In this document: piece by piece, positions 27,830 through 36,447 of the stretch
Numbering within the stretch: the stretch's first letter is position 1
Layout of the letters: every line of letters starts with the position of its first letter
Assembly (NCBI RefSeq): GCF_016127315.1
Contig: NZ_CP065997.1
Coordinates: 5,518,001-5,582,000 of the forward strand
Reading direction: 5' to 3'
Source of the DNA: Achromobacter deleyi
Lineage (GTDB): Bacteria > Pseudomonadota > Gammaproteobacteria > Burkholderiales > Burkholderiaceae_B
Length of the DNA: 64,000 nt
Program-made: the position numbers and the translations under genes
Notes under the pieces: model-generated
Told to the model about the DNA's origin: nothing
Databases searched by the model: none
Seen by the model: only the letters and a program-made list of their open reading frames with translations

Positions 27830-28008
27830 GGCAAGGCTCCAATCAGATTCGGTTGGCGGCATTGTACGGGCTGCCGGTCGCTGCCCCGCCCGGGTTTGGA
27901 GTATCCTGCCGCGATACACGGGTCGCATATACCCGCCCTCGTCCGCGCCCGACGGACCGGCGGAACCGGCGCGGCCCGATCCAAGACAAGCAACAGGATA
28001 CCGACACC

Positions 28009-28938
28009 ATGATTCGCAGCATGACCGCCTTCGGCAACGCCCGGGCAGACCTGGAACAAGGCACGCTGGCGCTGGAACTGCGCAGCGTCAACAGCCGCTT
28101 CCTCGACCTCTACTTCCGCCTGCCCGACGAGCTGCGCCACGTCGAGACGCCGCTGCGCGAACTGCTGACGGCGCAACTGGCGCGCGGCAAGGTCGAGATC
28201 CGCGTGTCCTACACCCGCAACGTCAGCACCGACCTGTCCAAGCTGGAACCGGCCTGGCTCGAAACCCTGGCGGAGCAACTGCAGGCCGCGCGCCGCATCC
28301 TGCCCGACATCGCCGCGCCGCGCCTGGTGGAACTGTTCAACTGGCCCGGCCAGCGCGCCAACGACGCGCTCGACCCGCAGGTCTGGGGCGCCGCCTGCCT
28401 CCAGGCCGCCCAGGAAGCCCTGACACAGCTGCAGGATGGCCGCGCCCGCGAAGGCGAGCGCCTGGCCGGCATGATGCGGGACTGCGCGGATGGCGTGGCC
28501 GGCATCGTCGAGCTGGTGCAGAACCACCTGCCGCAACTGCTGGCCGACCATCGCGACAAGCTCGCCTCCAAGCTGCGTGAAAGCGTGGAATCGGCCTTCC
28601 CTGGCGGCTTCACCCACATCTCCGGCGCCGAGCTGTCCGAACGCCTGTCGCAGGAAGCCAACCTGTTCGCGCTGCGCATCGACGTCGCCGAGGAGCTGTC
28701 GCGCCTGCGCTCGCACCTGGAGGAACTGCGCCACCTGCTGACCGATGGCGGCGGCAAGGCCGCGGGCAAGAAGAACGCCGGCAGCGCCGGCAAGCGCCTG
28801 GACTTCCTGTTCCAGGAAATGAACCGCGAGGCCAACACGCTGGGCTCCAAGGCCGGCAGCATGGAAGTCACGCGCGCCGCCATGGACCTGAAGCTGCTGA
28901 TCGAGCAGATGCGCGAACAGGCGCAGAACATCGAGTGA
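28009..28938 (+). CDS. yicC: YicC family endoribonuclease
   Basis: A 309-residue protein with the YicC N-terminus [16 protein letters not shown], the [22 protein letters not shown] core (quoted in part) and the C-terminal domain ending [22 protein letters not shown] (in part). Family members are RNases that act on RNA in the cytoplasm. ATG 28009 is chosen; sequence upstream is not conserved. Confidence 0.96.
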   Translation: MIRSMTAFGNARADLEQGTLALELRSVNSRFLDLYFRLPDELRHVETPLRELLTAQLARGKVEIRVSYTRNVSTDLSKLEPAWLETLAEQLQAARRILPDIAAPRLVELFNWPGQRANDALDPQVWGAACLQAAQEALTQLQDGRAREGERLAGMMRDCADGVAGIVELVQNHLPQLLADHRDKLASKLRESVESAFPGGFTHISGAELSERLSQEANLFALRIDVAEELSRLRSHLEELRHLLTDGGGKAAGKKNAGSAGKRLDFLFQEMNREANTLGSKAGSMEVTRAAMDLKLLIEQMREQAQNIE

Positions 28939-28949
28939 CGCCAAAAGAC

Positions 28950-28977
28950 AAGGCCGCCGCGTTGCCGCGACGGCCTT
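28950..28977 (+). terminator. First hairpin after yicC
   Basis: AAGGCCG...CGCG, TTGC loop, CGCG...CGGCCTT, directly downstream of the yicC stop. It lacks a T tract; a second hairpin with T5 follows. Confidence 0.55.
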
Positions 28978-28993
28978 GGATGGATTCACTGGA

Positions 28994-29017
28994 GCCGCGG
29001 ACTACCGCGGCCTTTTT
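28994..29017 (+). terminator. Rho-independent terminator after yicC
   Basis: GCCGCGG (28994-29000), ACTA loop, CCGCGGC (29005-29011), then CTTTTT. The T tract touches the stop of the convergent permease gene. Confidence 0.75.
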
Positions 29018-30603
29018 CATCGTCCGGCGCTGCCGGGCGCCGTGGCGGCCGTTTCCGGCCCGACCGTGGCAGGGTCGCCGCGCAGGGCCGAATCCAGGTA
29101 GGCGCTGCGCGCCCGGGCGTCCGGGAAGGTCATGTCCTTGTAGCTGACGAAGCGCGAGCCCTTGGCCAGGCGGTAGCCCAGCCAGATCAGCAGGAACAGC
29201 GGAATGCCGACATAGGTGGCCGCGACGCCGCCCCAGTCGATGCGGTGCTCCAGGAAGGCCTGGTAGTTCTGGCCCAGCGTGATGATCAGGCAGAGCACGA
29301 AGGCGAAGATCGGACCGAACGGGAAGAACGGCGACACATAGGGCAGATCGGCCAGGTTGCGGCCCTGCTTGACGTAGCCGCGGCGGAACCGGTAGTGGCT
29401 GATGGCGATGCCCAGCCAGGCGATGAAGCCGGTCATGCCCGAGGTGTTCAGCAGCCAGATGTAGACCGCCTTGGGGCTGAAGATGAACGAGAAGAAGCAC
29501 AGCGCCGCCACCACGGTGGTGGCCAGCAGCGCCCACAGCGGCACGCCATTGCGCGACACCCGGCCGAAGATGCGCGGCGCCTTGCCGTCGCGCGCCAGGC
29601 TGTAGAGCATGCGCGTGGCCGCGTACATGCCGGAGTTGCCGGCCGACAGCACCGAGGTCAGCACCACCGCGTTCATGACCGAGGCCGCCGCCAGCAGCCC
29701 GGCGCGCTCGAAGATCAGCGCGAACGGGCTGACGCTGACGTCGGTGACGTCGTTGCGCAGCAGGTGCGGGTCGGTGTAGGGAATCAGCAGGCCGATCACC
29801 AGGATCGCCATCACGTAGAACAGCAGGATGCGCCAGAACACCTGGCGCACGGCGCGCGGCAGGTTGCGCGCGGGGTCCTTGGACTCGCCCGCGGCGATGC
29901 CGATGAGTTCGGTGCCCTGGAACGAAAAGCCCACCACCATCGCCACGCCGATCAGGGCGGCGAACCCGCCGGCGAAAGGCGCGTCCCCCACCGTCCAGTT
30001 GGCCACGCCCCCGGCCTCGCCGCCGCGGATGATGCCCAGCAGCATCATCACGCCCATGGCGACGAACGCCAGCACGGCGACCACCTTAATCAGCGCGAAC
30101 CAGAATTCGGCCTCGCCGAAGCCGCGCGCCGACAGTGCGTTCAGCCCGAAGGTGATGGCCAGGAACAGCGCGCTCCAGTACACGCCCGGCACGTCCGGGA
30201 ACCAGTACGCCATCACCAGCTGCGCGGCCACCAGGTCCACCGCCACGGTAACGGCCCAGTTGTACCAATAGTTCCAGCCCAGCGCGAAGCCGAAGCCGTC
30301 TTCGACGTAGCGCGCGCCGTAGGTCGAGAACGACCCGGACACCGGCATGGCGGCGGCCAGCTCGCCCAGGCTGGTCATCAGGAAGTAGACCATCACCCCG
30401 ATCAGCACGTAGCCCAGCAGCGCGCCGCCGGGGCCGGCCTGGGCGATGGTGGCGCCGGAGGCGACGAACAGGCCCGTCCCGATGGAACCGCCCACCGCGA
30501 TCATGGTCAGGTGGCGCGCCGACAGGGCGCGGCGCAATTCGGACGGTTCTGTCGTCCCCTTCTTGCCGCCGTCGCGGTGCTGGTCCTGTTCCGTCAATGC
30601 CAA
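29017..30603 (-). CDS. Amino acid permease, APC superfamily (LysP-like)
   Basis: A 528-residue, 12-segment inner-membrane transporter. The substrate-site motif of the family is in AVGGSIGTGLFVASGATI, and GFSFQGTELIGIAAGES belongs to segment 6. The overall pattern is closest to lysine/aromatic amino acid permeases, but the substrate is not certain. The start is a TTG at 30603; no in-frame ATG lies nearby upstream, and AAGGA eight bases before it supports this codon. Confidence 0.9.
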   Translation of the reverse strand: MALTEQDQHRDGGKKGTTEPSELRRALSARHLTMIAVGGSIGTGLFVASGATIAQAGPGGALLGYVLIGVMVYFLMTSLGELAAAMPVSGSFSTYGARYVEDGFGFALGWNYWYNWAVTVAVDLVAAQLVMAYWFPDVPGVYWSALFLAITFGLNALSARGFGEAEFWFALIKVVAVLAFVAMGVMMLLGIIRGGEAGGVANWTVGDAPFAGGFAALIGVAMVVGFSFQGTELIGIAAGESKDPARNLPRAVRQVFWRILLFYVMAILVIGLLIPYTDPHLLRNDVTDVSVSPFALIFERAGLLAAASVMNAVVLTSVLSAGNSGMYAATRMLYSLARDGKAPRIFGRVSRNGVPLWALLATTVVAALCFFSFIFSPKAVYIWLLNTSGMTGFIAWLGIAISHYRFRRGYVKQGRNLADLPYVSPFFPFGPIFAFVLCLIITLGQNYQAFLEHRIDWGGVAATYVGIPLFLLIWLGYRLAKGSRFVSYKDMTFPDARARSAYLDSALRGDPATVGPETAATAPGSAGR

Positions 30604-30693
30604 AGTCGTGTTCCTTCAGAGCAAAAAAGCCCCCGCGGATTGTGCCCCCGGGCGCCGTGGGATTTCCACGCAACGCGCGAGCATAGCGCAACT

Positions 30694-30721
30694 GCCCCCG
30701 GCCGTCGAAACGGCCGGGGGC
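30694..30721 (-). terminator. Strong hairpin after amn
   Basis: Twelve-bp arms GCCCCCGGCCGT and ACGGCCGGGGGC around CGAA, 43 bp beyond the amn stop. There is no T run, but the stem is very stable. Confidence 0.6.
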
Positions 30722-30763
30722 AGGCGTGGATCCGTCCCCGCGAGGGGAATATCGGCTACGGGG

Positions 30764-32263
30764 CTATTGGAACGCGGTTTCCATGAAGGTGCGCAGCTTG
30801 CGCGAATGCAGCCGCTCGGGCGGCATGTCGCGCAGGCGCTCCAGCGCGCGGATACCGATTTCCAGGTGCTGGTTGACCTGGCGGCGGTAGAAGGCGCTGG
30901 CCATGCCCGGCAGCTTGAGTTCGCCGTGCAGCGGCTTGTCGGACACGCACAGCAGCGTGCCGTAGGGCACGCGGAAGCGGAAGCCGTTGGCGGCGATGGT
31001 GGCCGATTCCATGTCCAGGGCAATGGCGCGCGACTGCGCGAACCGCTCGACCAGCTCGACGTGGTCGCGCAATTCCCAGTTGCGGTTGTCGATGGTGGCC
31101 ACGGTGCCGGTGCGCATGATGCGCTTGAGGTCCCAGCCGGACAGTCCGGCGACCTCTTCGACCGCCTGCTCCAGCGCCACCTGCACCTCGGCCAGCGCCG
31201 GCACCGGCACCCAGGTGGGCAGGTCGGCGTCGAGCACGTGGTCCTCGCGCACGTAGCCGTGGGCCAGCACGTAGTCGCCCAGTCGCTGCGAATCGCGCAG
31301 GCCGGCGCAGTGGCCCAGCATCAGCCAGGCGTGCGGCCGCAGCACCGCGATGTGGTCGGTGATGGTCTTGGCGTTGGACGGGCCCACGCCGATGTTCACC
31401 AGCGTGATGCCCGAATGGTCGCCGCGCACCAGGTGATAGGCCGGCATCTGCGGCAGGCGCTGCGCCTGGCCGTCGTCGGCCGGGCCGGATTCGCCGCGCC
31501 GCGTGATGCGGTTGCCCGGCTCCACCAGCATTTCGTAGTCCTCGTTGCCGCTGGCCATCAGCGCGCGGGCGCGGGCGCAGAACTCGTCGACGTAGAACTG
31601 GTAATTGGTGAACAGCACGAAATTCTGGAAATGCGCCGGCGCCGTCGCGGTGTAGTGCTGCAACCGGTGCAGCGAGTAGTCCACTCGCTGCGCGGTGAAA
31701 GGCGCCAGCGGCTTGGGCTCGCCCTCCTTGCCGCGCCACGAACCATTGACGATGGCGTCGTCGGTCACCGCCAGATCAGGCACGTCGAACAGGTCGCGCA
31801 GCGGGCGCTTGAGCGCCTCCAGGTGCTCGCCTTCGACATAGGCGCCCTCGGGGAAGGCGAAATGCAGCGGGATGGGGGAATCGGATTCGCCGACCTCCAC
31901 CGCCACGCGGTGGTTCTGCAGCAGCTGGCCGACCTGCTCGATCAGGTAGTCGCGGAACAGCGCCGGCTGAGTGATGGTGGTCTGGTAGATGCCGGGTTCG
32001 GCCACGTGGCCGTACGACAGGCGGGTATCGATGGGATCGTAGGTTTCCACCAGGATGCGGATGGCCGGGTAATAGGCCCGGGCCCGTTCGCGGCCGTTGG
32101 ACGAGCCCTTCAGGACTTCGCGGAACGCCGCCCGCAGGAATGCCGTGTTGCGGGCGTAGATTTCCGCCAGCCGATCGACCGCCGCCACCGCGTCTTGGTA
32201 GGGCTCGAAAGGAATGGCCTCGGGCCGGTTCATCGAGGACAAAGGATGCACTGCGTTCATCAT
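30764..32263 (-). CDS. amn: AMP nucleosidase
   Basis: A 499-residue enzyme, close to the 484 of the E. coli protein. It splits AMP into adenine and ribose-5-phosphate. An N-terminal regulatory domain is followed by a nucleoside phosphorylase-like domain with NIGVGPSNAKTITDHIAVLRPHAWLMLGHCAGLR (quoted in part), ALDMESATIAANGFRFRVPYGTLLCVSDKPLHGELK (in part) and the usual Asp/Glu base region. MM at the start gives two near-equal start codons (32263, 32260). Confidence 0.95.
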   Translation of the reverse strand: MMNAVHPLSSMNRPEAIPFEPYQDAVAAVDRLAEIYARNTAFLRAAFREVLKGSSNGRERARAYYPAIRILVETYDPIDTRLSYGHVAEPGIYQTTITQPALFRDYLIEQVGQLLQNHRVAVEVGESDSPIPLHFAFPEGAYVEGEHLEALKRPLRDLFDVPDLAVTDDAIVNGSWRGKEGEPKPLAPFTAQRVDYSLHRLQHYTATAPAHFQNFVLFTNYQFYVDEFCARARALMASGNEDYEMLVEPGNRITRRGESGPADDGQAQRLPQMPAYHLVRGDHSGITLVNIGVGPSNAKTITDHIAVLRPHAWLMLGHCAGLRDSQRLGDYVLAHGYVREDHVLDADLPTWVPVPALAEVQVALEQAVEEVAGLSGWDLKRIMRTGTVATIDNRNWELRDHVELVERFAQSRAIALDMESATIAANGFRFRVPYGTLLCVSDKPLHGELKLPGMASAFYRRQVNQHLEIGIRALERLRDMPPERLHSRKLRTFMETAFQ

Positions 32264-32451
32264 GCGCTGGACTCCGCTTTCTTATGGTCTTGTTCTCAGC
32301 GGCCGCGGTCGGCGATCAAGCCGGAAAGGGCCGATGGCACCGATTATGCCCGACCCAGTCGTCAGATGAAGTGTCATATTGGCCTGCCTGACGACGCGCA
32401 GTCTGACGCGGAATCTGGCACGCAATCTCCCGTGTCGCGGTCGTCATTGGG

Positions 32452-32473
32452 ATAGAAACAATATATCATTCCG
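32452..32473 (+). promoter_or_regulatory. Possible Zur-like site before the TonB-receptor pair
   Basis: GAAACAATATATCATTCCG has a central TATATCAT like Zur sites in front of znuD-type genes and imperfect dyad ends. It is 26 bp upstream of the small gene at 32499. Weak by eye. The rest of the 235-bp gap after amn shows nothing clear. Confidence 0.3.
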
Positions 32474-32498
32474 TTTTTCCTTTTTTCACGCCCTGACC

Positions 32499-32852
32499 AT
32501 GCCGCCGGCCAACGGCCCTCGCCCGCCCTCGACTCAGCGCCTTGCCCGATGGACGACGCTGACGTGGCTGTGCGCCTGCCTGCTGCTGGCGCCGCTGGGC
32601 GGTGTCCGGCACGCGCTATCGCACCTGTATGGCGAGCCGGAGTCCAGCCAGGACGCCGCGCATACCCCCGACAAGCTCGGCCATTGCGATCTCTGCCACA
32701 TCTGGGATCTGCTGGACGCGACGCTGCCGGCCTCGTTTCCCGTCATCGCCGGCAGCCCGCCCCGGCTGACGCCGCCGCCGCCCTCCCCGCGCGGCGCCAC
32801 CCTCGTCACCAGTCCCTGGTTCCAATCGCGCGCCCCGCCCGCCGCGGCCTGA
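32499..32852 (+). CDS. Small DUF2946-like membrane-anchored protein with CDLCH motif
   Basis: A 117-residue protein: a basic N-terminus, one hydrophobic segment (TLTWLCACLLLAPLGGVRHA), then HALSHLYGE, a Cys/His motif (H-CDLCHIWD) and a Pro-rich tail. This pattern resembles the small His/Cys proteins encoded just before metal-related TonB-dependent receptors. The receptor gene starts 60 bp downstream on the same strand. A metal-binding role is inferred only from this motif and context. Confidence 0.65.
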   Translation: MPPANGPRPPSTQRLARWTTLTWLCACLLLAPLGGVRHALSHLYGEPESSQDAAHTPDKLGHCDLCHIWDLLDATLPASFPVIAGSPPRLTPPPPSPRGATLVTSPWFQSRAPPAAA

Positions 32853-32912
32853 TCCTCCTCGCGCCCGATTTCAACCGCCGCCGTCCATCGGCCGGCATCC
32901 AGGACTGCCACC

Positions 32913-35000
32913 ATGTCTTTTGCTTCTTCCTTCGCGGGGACGCGTTCGTCCCTGCGCGCCTTCACCCTGAGCCCGCTCGCCCTCGCCTGCCTGCTGGCCC
33001 TGCCGCAGGCCGCCCGCGCCCAGGCCGCCGCCGACGCCACCACGCTGTCGCCCGTCGTCATCACCGCCAATCCGCTGGGCAGCGAAGCGCTCGCCTCGCC
33101 GTCGACGGTGGTGCAAGGCGCCGACCTCGACCTGCGCCGCGGCTCGAACCTGGGCGAAACGCTCAACGGCCTGCCCGGCGTCTCCACCACCACCTACGGC
33201 CCGATGGTGGGCCGGCCCATCATCCGCGGCATGGACGGCGACCGCATCCGCCTGCTGAACAACGGCGTCGGCTCGCTCGACGCTTCGTCGCTGTCGTTCG
33301 ACCACGCGGTGCCGCAGGACCCGCTGTCCACCAACCGCGTCGAGATCCTGCGCGGCCCGGCCGCCCTGCTGTATGGCGGCAGCGCCATCGGCGGCGTGGT
33401 CAACACCATCGACAACCGCATTCCCACCGAACCCATCGACGGCGTCCACGGCGACGTTGCCGGCAGCTACGGCGGCGCCAACAATGACCGCAACGGCGCG
33501 ATCCAGCTCGAAGGCGGCGACGGCAACTTCGCCATCCACGCCGACGCCTTCAGCCGCAAGACCGGCGACCTGCGCATTCCCGGCTACGCCCGCACCGCGC
33601 AGCAGCGCGCGGTCGACGGCCCCGACCAGGCCCAGCCGCGCGGCACCCTGCCCAACAGCGACGGCCAGGCCAGCGGCGGCGCGCTCGGCATGTCCTGGAC
33701 CGGCGACCGCGGCTACGCCGGCCTGTCCTACAGCGGCTATGACTCGAACTACGGCTCGGTGGCCGAGCCGGACGTGCGCATCAAGATGCACCAGGAACGC
33801 TTCGGCTTCGCCAGCGAGCTGCGCGACCTGGACGGCCTGTTCACCAGCGTCAAGATGAACTTCGCCTACACCGACTACCAGCACAAGGAAATCGAGGACG
33901 GCGAAACCGGCACCATCTTCAAGAACCGCGGCTACGAGGCCCGCATCGAGGCGCGCCACGCCGACATCGGACCGCTGCACGGCGTGGTCGGCCTGCAACT
34001 GGGCCAGACGCGCTTCTCGGCGCTGGGCGAGGAAGCGCTGGTGCCCACCACCGACACCGACTCGGCCGCCCTGTTCGCGCTGGAGGAATGGCAGATCAAC
34101 GACCGCCTGACGCTGAGCGCCGGCGCGCGCGCCGACCATACCCGCCTGACCCCGGGCGGCGGCGGCAACGAACGCTTCGACGGCTCCAACCGCCGCACCT
34201 TCACCGCCGGCAGCTTCTCGCTGGGCGGCATCTACAAACTGGACAGCGCCTGGTCGGTGGCCGCCAACACCGCCTACACCGAACGCGCGCCCACCTTCTA
34301 CGAGCTGTACGCCAACGGCCCGCACGCCGCCACCGGCCAATACCTGGTGGGCGACCAGGGCCTGGCCAAGGAACGCGCCTGGTCCGGCGACCTGTCGCTG
34401 CGCTACAAGAAGGACGCCGACAGCGCCAGCGTCGGCGTGTTCTACAGCCGCTTCTCCAACTACCTGGCCGAAATGAACACCGGCCGCTTCCGCAACGACG
34501 ACGGCGATCTGGTCGCGGCCGGCGACGATGGCGCCCTGCCCGAGGCCCGCTACCAGGGCGTGTCCGCGCGCCTGTACGGCGTCGAGGCGGAAAGCAGCAC
34601 GCGCGTGCTGCAACAGGGCGGCCACAAGCTGGACCTGGGCCTGTCGGGCGACTACACCGTGGCCCGCAACAGCGACAGCGGCCGCTCGCTGCCGCGCATC
34701 CCGCCGCTGCGCCTGCGCGTGGCGCTGGACTACGGCTACGGGCCCTATAGCGCCGGCATCAGCGTCTCCAAGGCCTTCGCCCAGCACAGCCGCCCGGACA
34801 ACGACACCGCCACGGCCGGCTACTACAGCCTGGACGCCAACGCCGGCTACCGCTTCAAGGTCGCCGCGGTGCAATGGCAGGCCTACGTGCGCGGCATCAA
34901 CCTGACCAACCAGGACATCCGCTACGCCACCTCGGTGCTGCGCGACGTCGCCCCCGAGGGCGGCCGCGCCGTGATGGTCGGCCTGCGCGGCAGTTTCTAG
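32913..35000 (+). CDS. TonB-dependent receptor, ZnuD-like
   Basis: A 695-residue outer-membrane receptor. A signal peptide ends at ARA-QAA (about residue 31) and a TonB-box-like TLSPVVITA follows. The plug domain runs to about 190 with GRPIIRGMDGDRIRLLNNGV (shown in part) and VEILRGPAALLYGGSAIGGVVN (in part). A 22-strand barrel ends in VGLRGSF with the required C-terminal Phe. Similarity in pattern to ZnuD zinc/heme receptors is clear, including the interrupted 'SFDHAVPQDPLS' region. The upstream CDLCH protein and a weak Zur-like site agree with zinc, but this is not proven. Confidence 0.88.
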   Translation: MSFASSFAGTRSSLRAFTLSPLALACLLALPQAARAQAAADATTLSPVVITANPLGSEALASPSTVVQGADLDLRRGSNLGETLNGLPGVSTTTYGPMVGRPIIRGMDGDRIRLLNNGVGSLDASSLSFDHAVPQDPLSTNRVEILRGPAALLYGGSAIGGVVNTIDNRIPTEPIDGVHGDVAGSYGGANNDRNGAIQLEGGDGNFAIHADAFSRKTGDLRIPGYARTAQQRAVDGPDQAQPRGTLPNSDGQASGGALGMSWTGDRGYAGLSYSGYDSNYGSVAEPDVRIKMHQERFGFASELRDLDGLFTSVKMNFAYTDYQHKEIEDGETGTIFKNRGYEARIEARHADIGPLHGVVGLQLGQTRFSALGEEALVPTTDTDSAALFALEEWQINDRLTLSAGARADHTRLTPGGGGNERFDGSNRRTFTAGSFSLGGIYKLDSAWSVAANTAYTERAPTFYELYANGPHAATGQYLVGDQGLAKERAWSGDLSLRYKKDADSASVGVFYSRFSNYLAEMNTGRFRNDDGDLVAAGDDGALPEARYQGVSARLYGVEAESSTRVLQQGGHKLDLGLSGDYTVARNSDSGRSLPRIPPLRLRVALDYGYGPYSAGISVSKAFAQHSRPDNDTATAGYYSLDANAGYRFKVAAVQWQAYVRGINLTNQDIRYATSVLRDVAPEGGRAVMVGLRGSF

Positions 35001-35012
35001 TCGCCAGGCGCG

Positions 35013-35053
35013 GCGCCCGTTACCTTTTTCCCACTGGTCGAGGTAACGGGCGC
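35013..35053 (+). other. 13-bp stem-loop after the receptor gene
   Basis: GCGCCCGTTACCT (35013-35025) pairs perfectly with AGGTAACGGGCGC (35041-35053) across a 15-base loop that starts TTTT. No T run follows, so it is a candidate mRNA 3' structure rather than a clear terminator. Confidence 0.6.
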
Positions 35054-35082
35054 GCCGCCAGGATGCTGCATTGCACTACAAA

Positions 35083-35107
35083 TGTAATGAAACTTTATTC
35101 CATTACA
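35083..35107. promoter_or_regulatory. Inverted repeat TGTAATG-N11-CATTACA
   Basis: Perfect 7-bp arms at 35083-35089 and 35101-35107 in an AT-rich patch, 106 bp before the NlpC/P60 gene. The size and spacing suit a dimeric repressor operator; no regulator is assigned. Confidence 0.45.
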
Positions 35108-35212
35108 ATGCGATGGCAGTTTGTGAAGCTCAAGCCTCCCCTGCACCCCTTTCCGCCGGCTTGTCCGACCCGACAAAGCCATGCCGCCCACTCCGATTCT
35201 TGAAGTGACGTA

Positions 35213-35812
35213 ATGACGCCGCCTACGCGAAAAGCACGCTCCACCCTCGCCCTGCTCCGCCTTCCCGCTTTCCTCTCCGCCCCCCTGCTGGCCCTGACGT
35301 TCTCCTGGTTACCCGGCGCCGCCCAGGCGTCCATCCCCACCGAACAAGCCCGCGCCACCCTGTCCGGCCTGCGCCTGGCGCAGGAAGCCACCGTGCCCAC
35401 CCTGCGCGAACGCGTGGTCCAGGCCGGCCTGTCCGCCATCGGCACGCCCTACAGCTGGGGCGGCGACGACGCCGCCGAAGGCTTCGACTGCAGCGGCCTG
35501 GTGCTCTACGTCTTCCGCGAGATCGCGGGCCTGGAACTGCCGCGTACCGCGCGCCAGCAGCGCACCCAGGGGGACACGGTGTCTAACAAGAAACTGCTCA
35601 AGCCCGGCGACCTGGTGTTCTTCGCCACCCGCGGCCGCGGCATCACCTCGCACGTGGGCATCTACATCGGCCAGGACAAGTTCGTGCACGCCCCGCGCCG
35701 CGGCGCCAAGGTGCGGGTGGACGAGATGAAGAATCCCTATTGGTCCAAGCGCTATCTCGGCGCGCGCAGCTACATCGACACGGCCAAGGGCCAGATGCTG
35801 GCGCAGAAGTAG
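35213..35812 (+). CDS. NlpC/P60 family (C40) peptidoglycan endopeptidase
   Basis: A 199-residue secreted protein with an N-terminal signal sequence ending near AQA-SIP (about residue 39). The NlpC/P60 domain occupies the C-terminal 130 residues, with the catalytic triad Cys93 (GFDCSGLV), His147 (SHVGIY) and His159 (FVHAPRRG). Such enzymes cut D-Glu-(meso-diaminopimelate) bonds of peptidoglycan peptides in the periplasm. It stands alone; the stretch behind it leads into the TpsA scar. Confidence 0.92.
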   Translation: MTPPTRKARSTLALLRLPAFLSAPLLALTFSWLPGAAQASIPTEQARATLSGLRLAQEATVPTLRERVVQAGLSAIGTPYSWGGDDAAEGFDCSGLVLYVFREIAGLELPRTARQQRTQGDTVSNKKLLKPGDLVFFATRGRGITSHVGIYIGQDKFVHAPRRGAKVRVDEMKNPYWSKRYLGARSYIDTAKGQMLAQK

Positions 35813-35870
35813 ATAGGCTCTCACACTGTGCGCTGTGGACTTGCTGCCCCAAGGGGGCAGCAAGGGCGTG

Positions 35871-35951
35871 AGGCCGCCCGCGCCATCGCCCGCTAGCACA
35901 CTTCGATCCAGCATGACCGGCACCTGTTCAGCGGCCTTGTCGGCACGCGTC
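35871..35951 (-). pseudogene. Remnant of the tpsA/cdiA pre-tail segment
   Basis: On the minus strand this reads ADKAAEQVPVMLDRSVLAGDGAGGLT (quoted in part) and aligns with residues around 2540-2562 of the big exoprotein (nt 37369-37449, KTADQVLAMLDRSVLAGDGAGGLT). By hand I count about nine mismatches over 74 bp. It starts two bases after the stop of the small gene at 35953 and diverges right after GGLT. It has no start and no continuation, so it is a scar, not a gene. Confidence 0.82.
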
Positions 35952-35952
35952 C

Positions 35953-36447
35953 TTACTCAAGGCGTTCCTTGCCGCGGCGGGTAAAATGCCGCGGCGGCGG
36001 GCGATCCCCCAGCGATTGCGGCGGCCACACGTCCGACGCCCATGTTGGCCACGATCTGCCGTTTGGCGCAGGAGGAGGTGGGCCGCATTTCTCTAGTTGG
36101 TGGCACGGGGGAACGAACTGGTAGCCCTTTTTCTGCATGCAGCGTTTAAGCTCATCACGCAATGCCATTGACTCCCTACGATACCGTTCGTCATGAACAG
36201 TAAGCTTGCTATAGTCCTTAATATAGAAGCTTCCGTCTTTATCTCCACCGCATTCTTTCCAATCCACCCAACGTGCTTCCTCTGTTTGGCCATTGAGCGG
36301 CCAATACCACTCCATCGGGAGGACGAAGTACATAATCCAGGCTTGTGCCTGGGGCGATCGGCACATATATCGCGGAAGCGTGAGGCAGCAGCCCGCCACT
36401 AAGAGCAATAAAGCTAATGAAAAAAATAGTCTAATTGTTGTTTTCAT
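35953..36447 (-). CDS. Cys-rich putative lipoprotein, candidate immunity/partner of the TpsA tail
   Basis: A 164-residue protein not recognised as a known family. The start ATG 36447 overlaps the TGA of the exoprotein gene as ATGA, so translation is coupled. Residues 1-20 are a lipoprotein signal (basic start, LALLLLV, lipobox V-A-G-C20). There are seven Cys in all, and RCMQKKGYQF resembles short segments of other small lipoproteins. The C-terminal third is Pro-rich and basic. The gene is noticeably more AT-rich than its neighbours, suggesting acquisition by transfer. Position (last gene of a B-A-I operon) suggests an immunity protein acting in the cell envelope. This is inference: it could instead be an accessory lipoprotein. 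Confidence 0.6.
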   Translation of the reverse strand: MKTTIRLFFSLALLLLVAGCCLTLPRYMCRSPQAQAWIMYFVLPMEWYWPLNGQTEEARWVDWKECGGDKDGSFYIKDYSKLTVHDERYRRESMALRDELKRCMQKKGYQFVPPCHQLEKCGPPPPAPNGRSWPTWASDVWPPQSLGDRPPPRHFTRRGKERLE

